Shown here in pieces: positions 7,149-13,008 of a stretch of 21,326 nt of DNA. Origin of the DNA: a virus. The notes under the pieces are model-generated. The model was given only the letters and a program-made list of their open reading frames with translations. It did no database searches and was not told the origin of the DNA. Location: the IMG/VR virus record IMGVR_UViG_3300047358_000355, positions 1-21,326 of that record. One strand, given 5' to 3'. Both the position numbers and the translations under genes were made by a program. How positions within the stretch are numbered: position 1 is the first letter of the stretch; each line of letters opens with the position of its first letter.

Positions 7149-7604
7149 ATGACACAACAAGAGTTTGAAACGCTCATGACTAGGATAGATGAAACTTATT
7201 CTAGTCAGCCAAAGATGAACGACACTCAGAAAAGTATTTTTTACGCAGCAATGAAAGATATGAATTATAAAGATGTAGTGGTCGCATTTATTGAACACAC
7301 AAAAGTAGATCAGTGGAAACCAACTGTGCCGAAACAATTGCTCATGCACATGCCTGTAGAGTCATCACTAGCTAAAAAGTTTGTACAAAATTTCTTTGAC
7401 AGAAAGACAATAACAGACTTAGATGCGGTGAAAGTTTTGAAAATGATGGGGCATGACAGGTTGAGAAGGTCACTAGAAAAGGATTTACCTAACATAATCG
7501 AAGAATTCGATGAGTTGTACAAAGCTCGAAAATTCAAAGATACGAAGAAAAGGTTGCCTGAAATTATTACAAGCACTGCGAGGGCATTACAATGGAAGAA
7601 ATGA
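7149..7604 (+). CDS. Replicative helicase loader-like protein (G39P-like)
   Basis: This 151-residue protein begins with a helical domain (MTQQEFETLMTRIDETYSS, FYAAMKDMNYKDVVVAFIEH, WKPTVPKQLL). Its spacing and motifs resemble the N-terminal domain of phage helicase loaders/inhibitors of the SPP1 G39P type, which bring the hexameric helicase to the origin. The C-terminal half (FFDRKTITDLDAVKVL, DELYKARKF) is not recognised. No helicase gene is in the window, so it may serve the host DnaB-type helicase or a phage helicase outside the window. A GGAG/GAGG site at 7139-7144 supports the ATG. First gene of the rightward early operon. Confidence 0.6.
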   Translation: MTQQEFETLMTRIDETYSSQPKMNDTQKSIFYAAMKDMNYKDVVVAFIEHTKVDQWKPTVPKQLLMHMPVESSLAKKFVQNFFDRKTITDLDAVKVLKMMGHDRLRRSLEKDLPNIIEEFDELYKARKFKDTKKRLPEIITSTARALQWKK

Positions 7605-7945
7605 GGTTCAGTCAAATAGATATCGAGGAAGATTTTAGACACCCATATAGGGAAGCAACAAGAAATTACACAAAAGCACAAGTAGAGAAGTCATTATTAC
7701 AACTCAAATACAATGAAATCTACAAAGAAGTGTTTTTATCAACACCTGGTACACAAAAAGCAAAGGATCTTACCGCAAAGACAGACCCTGAAGCAGTAAA
7801 ACTATCAGAACTTATGATTGAGTGTGACAGAATTATGGATGAGAGCCGAGGTATCAAGGATGAGCTTGACCTCACAGAAAGAGTATTGAGAATCAAAAGC
7901 TATGCTTACAAAATAGAATATGATTCTTATGAGAAAACACAGTAG
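7592..7945 (+). CDS. Hypothetical phage protein, 117 aa
   Basis: The 117-residue protein is predominantly helical (AQVEKSLLQLKYNEIYKEVF, AVKLSELMIECDRIMDES, LDLTERVLRIKSYAY) and may form a coiled-coil bundle. Its ATG overlaps the helicase-loader gene by 13 nt, suggesting a functional link with replication initiation. No family is recognised. Confidence 0.6.
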   Translation: MEEMRFSQIDIEEDFRHPYREATRNYTKAQVEKSLLQLKYNEIYKEVFLSTPGTQKAKDLTAKTDPEAVKLSELMIECDRIMDESRGIKDELDLTERVLRIKSYAYKIEYDSYEKTQ

Positions 7946-7955
7946 GAGAAAGTAA

Positions 7956-8201
7956 ATGCAGAAAGAAAGTCAACATAAAATGATACTTGATATTTTATCA
8001 AGTGGTCAGAGAGTAACTGTAAATCAATTAGCAACTAAACCTGTATACAGCATGTATGGTGCTAAAAGATTATCTGAACTCAAAGAAAGAGGGATAGATA
8101 TAAAAGACCATTGGGTGGAAGCAGAAAATGGCAAGAGATACAAAGAATATTTCTTACCAAAATCTGAAATTAAAAGATTAAAAAGAGGTAACAAAAAATG
8201 A
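7956..8201 (+). CDS. Winged helix-turn-helix protein (HTH_39-like)
   Basis: An 81-residue DNA-binding protein. SQHKMILDILSSGQRVTV and NQLATKPVYSMYGAKRLSEL form the helix-turn-helix, and KDHWVEAENGKRYKEYFL forms the wing, a pattern common to small phage and host proteins in which the recognition helix reads YGAKRLSELKERG. Likely a transcription regulator of the early region. AGGAG (7946-7950) precedes the ATG at a good distance. The stop overlaps the next start (ATGA). Confidence 0.72.
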   Translation: MQKESQHKMILDILSSGQRVTVNQLATKPVYSMYGAKRLSELKERGIDIKDHWVEAENGKRYKEYFLPKSEIKRLKRGNKK

Positions 8202-8470
8202 TTGAACAATATCATGGACAACTAAAATTAATATCTATATTAAAAGAACAAATAAAAGATGTTAAAAAAATATATAAATTGCCTGTAGAATCATCAACAG
8301 ATGTCGGTGAAAAACTAGGAGAAATGTATTTTACTGGTTTTGATAGCGCATGTAATGGGTTTGAGGAAGTATTGAATTCTTTAGAACTTAATATATCTAA
8401 CAATCTAAGCGAGTTGATGGATGAAATGGAGACTAAGTCAAGAGGTAGAACGGATGAGTCTATCAATTAA
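8198..8470 (+). CDS. Hypothetical phage protein, 90 aa
   Basis: A 90-residue, mostly helical protein (ISILKEQIKDVKKIYKL, GEKLGEMYFTGFDSACNG, EEVLNSLELN) with an acidic, possibly oligomerising C-terminus. It starts by ATGA overlap behind the winged-helix gene and overlaps the next small gene by 17 nt. No family is recognised. Confidence 0.55.
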   Translation: MIEQYHGQLKLISILKEQIKDVKKIYKLPVESSTDVGEKLGEMYFTGFDSACNGFEEVLNSLELNISNNLSELMDEMETKSRGRTDESIN

Positions 8471-8594
8471 TTTCGGCAAAGGAGACAGATACAGACCTGT
8501 CGATCCTGAAAAGTTCAATAAGAACTATGACGAAATATTTAGAAAAAACAAAAAGGAGAAAGAAAATGATAGAAAAGATAAACGATCTAATTGA
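8454..8594 (+). CDS. Small charged protein, 46 aa
   Basis: A 46-codon gene (MSLSINFGKGDRYRPVDPEK, then a Lys/Arg/Asn-rich tail) begins at ATG 8454 inside the end of the preceding gene and ends at TGA 8592-8594. The N-terminal motif INFGKGDRYRPVD resembles short proteins I recall from other phage early regions. The GAGG of the overlapping gene at 8442-8445 could serve as a Shine-Dalgarno. It fills DNA that would otherwise be empty. Function unknown. Confidence 0.5.
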   Translation: MSLSINFGKGDRYRPVDPEKFNKNYDEIFRKNKKEKENDRKDKRSN

Positions 8595-8673
8595 TATGAT
8601 TCCAGATACTGCGAAATGTATTATCATTATATCGGTCATAGCATTATTTTGGGACATAGTGCTTGGCTTATAG
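8566..8673 (+). CDS. 35-aa single-span membrane peptide
   Basis: ATG 8566 is preceded by an excellent AAGGAG (8553-8558). The product MIEKINDLIDMIPDTAKCII continues into a hydrophobic helix (IISVIALFWDIVLGL) and ends at TAG 8671-8673. The strong ribosome site makes this a probable gene despite its size. It overlaps the 46-aa gene by 29 nt and the nuclease gene by 11 nt. Phage membrane peptides of this kind often act in exclusion or host inhibition, but nothing here proves that. Confidence 0.5.
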   Translation: MIEKINDLIDMIPDTAKCIIIISVIALFWDIVLGL

Positions 8674-8956
8674 AAATAAAAAACTTTTGTCCCTCCTACG
8701 ACAAATGCGCTGTATGAACTGCGGTATCAGTGATGGTACGGTTTGTGCAGCGCACAGTAACCAGTCTAAACATGGAAAAGGTACTGGGTTGAAATGTCCA
8801 GACTCATTAGTAGCGGCGCTTTGTTATAAATGTCATTACCAACTCGATAACGGAAAATCACTGAGCAAGGAAGAACGTAGGCAAATGTGGAACGAAGCAT
8901 ATATCAGAACAATGCAAACATTAATAGAAACAGAGAGGTTGATCATAAGTGATTGA
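8663..8956 (+). CDS. DUF1364-family nuclease (YbcO-like)
   Basis: The 97-residue product carries the DUF1364 pattern: RNKKLLSLLRQMRCMNCG (C17, C20), AAHSNQSKHGKGTGLKC (H31), then AALCYKCHYQLDNGK (C54, C57, H58, D62) and KEERRQMWNEA. The family (E. coli YbcO, lambdoid relatives) has an HNH/beta-beta-alpha-metal-like fold and is considered a nuclease acting on branched or damaged DNA. The start is TTG at 8663: family members begin with a similar Tyr/Arg-Asn/Ser-Lys-Lys-Leu-Leu stretch, and the first in-frame ATG would cut it off. Confidence 0.82.
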   Translation: MAYRNKKLLSLLRQMRCMNCGISDGTVCAAHSNQSKHGKGTGLKCPDSLVAALCYKCHYQLDNGKSLSKEERRQMWNEAYIRTMQTLIETERLIISD

Positions 8957-9170
8957 AATAGAAAGCAATATACCGATACCTAAAGTGTCTGGAGCAACAA
9001 AACACAGAGAAATGTATGAAGCTTTCGACAAAATGGATGTAGAACAGTCATTCGTTGTTGATGACATAAAAAAAATAATATCATTACGAGTACATGCAAA
9101 AAAAACTAATAAAGAAATATCTTATAGAAAGTTAAACCCGGAGATGTATCGTGTATGGCGAACAAGATAA
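8949..9170 (+). CDS. Small phage protein, DUF7303-like
   Basis: A 73-residue protein with IPIPKVSGATKHREMYEAFD and MDVEQSFVVDD, then RVHAKKTNKEISYRKLNPEMYRVWRT. It resembles a class of small phage proteins in which a tetrapyrrole-like IPIP start and a G(D/Q)SF(F/V)V motif precede an Arg-rich end (DUF7303-type). The start is GTG 8949, with GAGAGG at 8933-8938 upstream and an 8-nt overlap with the nuclease gene. Role unknown; the basic C-terminus suggests DNA contact. Confidence 0.6.
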   Translation: MIEIESNIPIPKVSGATKHREMYEAFDKMDVEQSFVVDDIKKIISLRVHAKKTNKEISYRKLNPEMYRVWRTR

Positions 9171-9528
9171 AGAAAAAGAACCAACTAAGTTAAAACGAGA
9201 TGCCAAAATGGAGGTCTACAAGTCGGGTCTCTTTACTCGTGAAGAATTAGGAATACTCAGTAACATTGACAGCGGTGTAAATGAGGACCACAGTGATTCT
9301 AATTTTCCTTGGGGAGTGCATTATCACATGCAACTTTACATAGTAGAGAGGTATATGAGAGAAAAAAGTGGAGAAAAAGAGATAAAAGTTGAAGATAATT
9401 CAGTAGAATTAAGAAAACAAGATGAAAAGATTAGGGAAGAATTAGATAAAAGAAAGTTTGGTGTAATGAATATCGATGGCGAAGAAGTTTCTGTCTTTGA
9501 TTATATTAAGGAGAACAAGAATGGCTGA
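9151..9528 (+). CDS. Hypothetical phage protein, 125 aa
   Basis: A GTG start at 9151 follows a GGAG (9140-9143). The 125-residue product is charged, with KMEVYKSGLFTREELGIL, a Trp/His/Tyr-rich NFPWGVHYHMQLYIVERYM segment and a helical acidic/basic tail. No family is recognised. It overlaps the gene before by 20 nt and the PP-loop gene after by 8 nt. Confidence 0.6.
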   Translation: MYGEQDKEKEPTKLKRDAKMEVYKSGLFTREELGILSNIDSGVNEDHSDSNFPWGVHYHMQLYIVERYMREKSGEKEIKVEDNSVELRKQDEKIREELDKRKFGVMNIDGEEVSVFDYIKENKNG

Positions 9529-10327
9529 CAATCATACGCAGAAGTTTGACTTCGCTAAACCACAGTTCAAACATATTCCTACAGACGAAGAAATAATCGT
9601 ACCTGTTTCAGGTGGTAAAGATAGCACAGCAACATTTATTCTTGCCTTACAGCACTTCGACAAAGATAAAATTATACCCTTGCATTACAATACAGGTTGG
9701 GATCACCCGAAAACATATGCATACTTAAACTACATGCAAGAAAAAACAGGATTAGAAATACAGTTCACTAACTATGAGGAAGCACCAACGATGCCTGATT
9801 TAATAAGAAAGATGGGTAAGTTTCCGAACAGGGTCATGAGAAGATGTACGGGTAGATTCAAACAGGTGGCTGTAATGAGATGGTTTAAAAAAAATAATTT
9901 TTATAATCACAGGAAAGCACAACTTTGGTTAGGCATAAGATCAGACGAATCACATCAAAGGAAAAAAAGATATGGTGATATGGATTCAGCAGAAGTACAC
10001 AGTTACAAAGATATTTTTAAAGAAATCCCTAAATCACTAGACAAAAACGTGAGTGTAAGATTTCCTGTTATGGATTGGTCAACTCAAGATTGTTTTGAAT
10101 TAATTAAAAATTATGGTTGGAAGCATAATGAACTTTATGATGAAGGGTGTAATAGAGTTGGATGCTACCCATGTTTGTTAGCATCTAAGAAAAAACAAAC
10201 AGAAGAATTTAATACCGAGTTTGGTCAAAAGCAACTTAAATTTATTAGAGACCTTGAGAAAGAGTTGAACATTAAATACGAAATGTATGATGAAGATCAA
10301 GGCTCTTGCGAGGTGTGTAATATATGA
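9521..10327 (+). CDS. PP-loop enzyme, PAPS-reductase/DndC-like
   Basis: I start this gene at ATG 9521 (268 aa), which follows AAGGAG (9509-9514); the open frame extends to 9476. The ATP-pyrophosphatase P-loop SGGKDS (residues 30-35) and a later LGIRSDESHQR place it in the adenine nucleotide alpha-hydrolase superfamily with CysH and DndC. Four cysteines, C109 (RRCT), C210, C215 and C218 (GCNRVGCYPC), are arranged as in family members that bind an iron-sulfur cluster; C263 and C266 form another CxxC. Phage copies are common and usually annotated PAPS reductase; roles in sulfur assimilation or in DNA or tRNA sulfur modification are possible. The DNA methyltransferase nearby makes DNA modification attractive, but no other dnd gene is present. 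Confidence 0.8.
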   Translation: MADNHTQKFDFAKPQFKHIPTDEEIIVPVSGGKDSTATFILALQHFDKDKIIPLHYNTGWDHPKTYAYLNYMQEKTGLEIQFTNYEEAPTMPDLIRKMGKFPNRVMRRCTGRFKQVAVMRWFKKNNFYNHRKAQLWLGIRSDESHQRKKRYGDMDSAEVHSYKDIFKEIPKSLDKNVSVRFPVMDWSTQDCFELIKNYGWKHNELYDEGCNRVGCYPCLLASKKKQTEEFNTEFGQKQLKFIRDLEKELNIKYEMYDEDQGSCEVCNI

Positions 10328-10863
10328 AAGCTGACATCTTATCTATACTAACTGCAAAGGGAATGAACCTGGAATTGCCAACCCGTAACAATGATGCTAT
10401 AACATCGTCTGATATCGCACACTTCTTGGGGACAAAAAACTTGGATAACAGAGAATACGACATGCTCATTGCAAAATATACAGACAATGATTATGCACGA
10501 TCCATGCTTTTTGATGACATTTATGAAGACAGTTGCTCAATATTTCTCAAGTACATGAAACCAAAAGAACTATTAGAGGACAGATTTTTGATGCGCCACC
10601 TGATCAATTTAGCATTGAGAGAAGTAATTATGACAGTTTGTCCGTTTTGTCAGGGTCGTGGAGTTGTTAAATCTAAAGACAGCATAACAAAATGTCAACA
10701 CTGTGCCGGGTCAGGACAATTTATATATGACGATGACAATCGCCCAGAGTTTCTCGGATTTACTAAAGATGAATATTTAGAACTGAAAAAACCATACATG
10801 GAGATGTTAGAAATGGTAAAAAATATAGAAATAAATGCATTAGCCAAAATTGGTGATGAATAA
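10324..10863 (+). CDS. Zinc-binding protein with DnaJ-like CxxCxGxG pair
   Basis: This 179-residue protein holds two CxxCxGxG motifs (CPFCQGRG at 106-113 and CQHCAGSG at 124-131), which together bind one zinc as in DnaJ. The N-terminal 100 residues are helical with SDIAHFLGTKNL, and LINLALREVIMTVC leads into the zinc element. Some phage late antiterminators (Q family) have a similar zinc hairpin after a helical region, and this gene sits at the end of the early region, upstream of the late genes, as Q does. That analogy is inference; a zinc-dependent nucleic-acid-binding protein of other function is equally possible. ATGA overlap with the PP-loop gene; 8-nt overlap with the HNH gene. Confidence 0.6.
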   Translation: MKADILSILTAKGMNLELPTRNNDAITSSDIAHFLGTKNLDNREYDMLIAKYTDNDYARSMLFDDIYEDSCSIFLKYMKPKELLEDRFLMRHLINLALREVIMTVCPFCQGRGVVKSKDSITKCQHCAGSGQFIYDDDNRPEFLGFTKDEYLELKKPYMEMLEMVKNIEINALAKIGDE

Positions 10864-11731
10864 AAGAAAGCCGATAAGCGCTAAAAAAAGATTCGACATA
10901 CTTGAAAGAGACAATTTTACTTGTCAATCCTGTGGCGCAAAACAATCTGATGATGTTTTACTTGAAGTGGACCACATCAAACCTGTGTCAAAAGGTGGTA
11001 CAAACGACATAGATAACTTAGTAACTCTTTGCTATAAATGTAATCGTGGTAAAGGCGCAAGGATTTTAGGTGAGAAACAATCTGTCAAACTAGAAGAATC
11101 ACGAGTCGATGAAATGCATAAAAAAATGCAACAAAGACAGGCTTACATAAAATACAAAGAAAAGCTAAACAATGCTGATGAGCAGCATCACAAGAAAATA
11201 GTTAAAATAGTTAACGATTTAATAAATAATCATTTCAATAGAAATTCAATTTATGTCAGCAAATACTCACTCAAACCAGCACAAATGAATAAACTTTACA
11301 TATATCAAAAAAAACATGGTGTTGAAAAACTAATTGATTCTATTTTCGAAAATGAACATATGTTGATTCCTGAAACTATTGAACAGGACAAAGATTTGAG
11401 AGAAACGACTAATCAATTTAACTTCGGGCTATTTTATAATGAGATTTTCAGAAAACTAGACATCAAAAAAGAGACTGATAAACCAACCGTAACTAGCTGC
11501 ATTAAGTACTTAGGAGGTATTTTATACAATAGATTATGCGATTATGATTCCTGGGAATATAGTAGAAATGTCAGAAATGCCACAAGAGAAATACCCACAA
11601 ATGAAAACAAGATAAAGTTTTTCGAAGAATATGCCCATCCTCATGCGAAAGAGATAATACAAGGTTCTGAATACAATGATTGGTATGTAGAATACATGAA
11701 TATATCGCATGAATTTTTAAAAAAACTATGA
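10856..11731 (+). CDS. HNH endonuclease with unknown C-terminal domain
   Basis: ATG 10856 gives a 291-residue protein. Residues about 20-68 form a classic HNH/McrA-type domain: CQSC (23-26), VDHIKPVSKGG (D39-H40), N54 in DIDNLVTLC, and CYKCNRGKG (C59, C62, N63). This fold cuts DNA with a single metal ion. The remaining ~220 residues are helical and charged, without a family I recognise; they may set specificity. It could be a homing-type endonuclease, a packaging-associated nuclease, or a restriction-like enzyme matched with the following methyltransferase, with which it shares ATGA. Confidence 0.8.
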   Translation: MNKRKPISAKKRFDILERDNFTCQSCGAKQSDDVLLEVDHIKPVSKGGTNDIDNLVTLCYKCNRGKGARILGEKQSVKLEESRVDEMHKKMQQRQAYIKYKEKLNNADEQHHKKIVKIVNDLINNHFNRNSIYVSKYSLKPAQMNKLYIYQKKHGVEKLIDSIFENEHMLIPETIEQDKDLRETTNQFNFGLFYNEIFRKLDIKKETDKPTVTSCIKYLGGILYNRLCDYDSWEYSRNVRNATREIPTNENKIKFFEEYAHPHAKEIIQGSEYNDWYVEYMNISHEFLKKL

Positions 11732-12708
11732 AAATAATTGATTTATTCAGTGGTATTGGCGGATTTAGTTTAGGATTAGAATCCACAGGCGGATTTAAGA
11801 CAGTGCAATTTGTTGAAAATGAGCCTTGGTGTCAAAAAATATTAGCAAAGAACTTCCCTGGAGTTCCTATTGCAGGAGATATAAGAGAATATGACGGACA
11901 AAAAGCAGATATCGTTGTTGGAGGATTCCCATGCCAACCTTTCTCAGTCGCAGGTAAAAGAAAAGGTACAAGAGATGATCGCCATCTCTGGCCAGAAATG
12001 TTACGAGTCATCAAAGCATCGAAACCAAGATGGGTCATTGGCGAGAATGTGCGCAATCTTACTTCAATCCAAGACGGCATGGTATTCGAACAAGTGTGTA
12101 CTGACCTGGAAGAGCAAGGCTACGAAGTCCAATCGTTTGTTATTCCAGCTTCAGCAGTCAATGCCCCGCATCAAAGATACAGAGTCTGGATTGTGGCCTA
12201 CTCCGAGAGCAACAAACAGGATGGCATATCACGAGAAACCGAGTCCGAGCATGATAAAAGGAACTCACGGATGGAGTCTCAATGCAGCCGTAACAGACAG
12301 TCAGTCGGAAAACCCGAACAAAATGTGGCCAACTCCGAGAGGATCAGCAGCGATGTCAGAAAAAACAGAGACAGTAAAGAAGAGAGTAGACAAAAGAGGG
12401 TTCTTAGGAGCAAAACTAGAGGAGAGAGTTGCGATGTGGCCAACTCCAAGATCAGCGAAAGGGATGCACTTCAAACTAACAGAGAACATGGAGAAGCTAC
12501 ACCACAAGAAGTATTTAGAGACAGAAGTGGCATACAGAGACAAACCTCGTGGTGGTCATCTGAACCCAGAGTGGGTAGAGTGGCTTATGGGGTTTCCGAT
12601 AAAGTGGACAGACTTAAAGGATTAGGCAATGCGATTGTGCCACAGATTGCTTATCAGATAGGTTTAGCCATATTACAGGCAGAAGATGAACATTCTCAAG
12701 TGGACTAG
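11728..12708 (+). CDS. dcm: C5-cytosine DNA methyltransferase (Dcm family)
   Basis: The 326-residue product has the C5-methyltransferase motifs in order: motif I DLFSGIGGFSLG (5-16), motif IV GGFPCQPFS with catalytic C69, DDRHLWPEMLRVI (83-95), motif VI ENVR (106-109), motif VIII HQRYRVWIV (148-156) and motif X GLGNAIVPQ (298-306). It should methylate cytosine C5 at a target that cannot be predicted. Residues about 160-275, where the target-recognition domain belongs, are highly charged and low in complexity, with VAYS/VANS repeats at 156, 200 and 237. A complete second open frame overlaps residues about 55-299. Local G+C rises in the repeat part. It follows the HNH gene with ATGA overlap. 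Confidence 0.92.
   Translation: MKIIDLFSGIGGFSLGLESTGGFKTVQFVENEPWCQKILAKNFPGVPIAGDIREYDGQKADIVVGGFPCQPFSVAGKRKGTRDDRHLWPEMLRVIKASKPRWVIGENVRNLTSIQDGMVFEQVCTDLEEQGYEVQSFVIPASAVNAPHQRYRVWIVAYSESNKQDGISRETESEHDKRNSRMESQCSRNRQSVGKPEQNVANSERISSDVRKNRDSKEESRQKRVLRSKTRGESCDVANSKISERDALQTNREHGEATPQEVFRDRSGIQRQTSWWSSEPRVGRVAYGVSDKVDRLKGLGNAIVPQIAYQIGLAILQAEDEHSQVD
11874..11878 (+). promoter_or_regulatory. Internal Shine-Dalgarno-like AGGAG for the overlapping frame
   Basis: AGGAG lies inside the methyltransferase gene, 12 nt before ATG 11891, the first start of the long +1-frame ORF. The spacing is longer than ideal. It is the only obvious ribosome site inside the first 250 nt of dcm and supports separate initiation of the overlapping protein. 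Confidence 0.35.
11891..12625 (+). CDS. Overlapping WPTP-repeat protein inside dcm (+1 frame)
   Basis: A 244-codon frame lies entirely within dcm, shifted by +1. Its product does not look like a random shadow. It has MIAISGQKC (29-37), NQDGSLARM, WYSNKCVLTWKSKATKSNRL (64-83), LFQLQQSMPRIKDTESG, three WPTPR repeats (102, 146, 183) and a C-terminal HLNPEWVEWLMGFPIKWTDL (223-242). I recall many phage and bacterial proteins with this same order of motifs (ILTWK...RLLFQL...LLPTP repeats...LNPxFVEWLMGFP), usually annotated as hypothetical or as a methyltransferase, so the frame seems conserved; this could not be checked. ATG 11891 has AGGAG 12 nt upstream; ATG 11975 is an alternative with AAGG upstream. 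It stops at 12625, just where motif X of the methyltransferase begins. Function unknown; an accessory or regulator of the methyltransferase is a guess. Confidence 0.55.
   Translation: MTDKKQISLLEDSHANLSQSQVKEKVQEMIAISGQKCYESSKHRNQDGSLARMCAILLQSKTAWYSNKCVLTWKSKATKSNRLLFQLQQSMPRIKDTESGLWPTPRATNRMAYHEKPSPSMIKGTHGWSLNAAVTDSQSENPNKMWPTPRGSAAMSEKTETVKKRVDKRGFLGAKLEERVAMWPTPRSAKGMHFKLTENMEKLHHKKYLETEVAYRDKPRGGHLNPEWVEWLMGFPIKWTDLKD
12192..12451 (+). repeat. Three in-phase DNA repeats TGTGGCCWACTCCRAGA
   Basis: Near-identical 17-bp units occur at 12192-12208, 12324-12340 and 12435-12451, differing at two positions. Their spacing of 132 and 111 bp is divisible by three, so each unit is read in the same phase: VA[YN]S in dcm and WPTPR in the overlapping frame. 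They surround the presumed target-recognition region. Selection on either protein, on both, or recombinational exchange between the repeats could maintain them. Confidence 0.8.
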
Positions 12709-12898
12709 CTCAGTCATATTATCGAGTGGATTGTGCCTAACTGCTATGAACATATATCCATTAAACTTGTATGTACAGTTTATAGGAGTGTTTGGTTGGC
12801 TAATTGTAGGCTATAAATGGAATGATTATTCGATTATCTTTATAAATGCGGTGGGTCTATTGATTCTAAGTAGTGGTATCATTTACACATGGAAGTAG
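12686..12898 (+). CDS. Small multi-span membrane protein
   Basis: A 70-residue protein with about three hydrophobic segments (SSVILSSGLCLTAMNIY, VQFIGVFGWLIVGY and IIFINAVGLLILSSGIIYTW). The central YPLNLYVQFIGVFGWLIVG stretch is one I recall from small membrane proteins of marine phages (DUF6552-like). Role unknown. ATG 12686 overlaps dcm by 23 nt, so it is the last gene of the early operon. No T-run terminator follows. Confidence 0.65.
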   Translation: MNILKWTSSVILSSGLCLTAMNIYPLNLYVQFIGVFGWLIVGYKWNDYSIIFINAVGLLILSSGIIYTWK

Positions 12899-13008
12899 CC
12901 CACACGATTGTATGAGCTACTCACTAGGGGAAATTATTATACTTTTGTAAATTTGCCTAATTTAATAAATGCACTAACAACATCTTCATCCCCGATTTAT
13001 TTCGTTGT

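Noticed and set aside
6960-7349. A 129-codon minus-strand frame with hydrophobic Tyr/Ile runs
   Set aside because: It crosses the 96% A+T spacer and the start of the helicase-loader gene; its composition follows from ATA/TAT repeats.
12301-12543. An 80-codon minus-strand frame with LGVGHI repeats inside dcm
   Set aside because: It is the reverse reading of the same WPTP/VANS DNA repeats. It has no ribosome site or plausible start context and no recognised family, so I treat it as a shadow.
11728-12708. dcm as a frameshifted pseudogene with the +1 frame as its continuation
   Set aside because: The dcm frame is intact from motif I to motif X. The +1 frame has its own start and a full set of conserved-looking motifs parallel to dcm, so no frameshift is needed.
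12894-12921. AGTAGC/GCTACT stem after the small membrane protein gene as a terminator
   Set aside because: The stem is only 6 bp with a 16-nt loop and no T-run follows.
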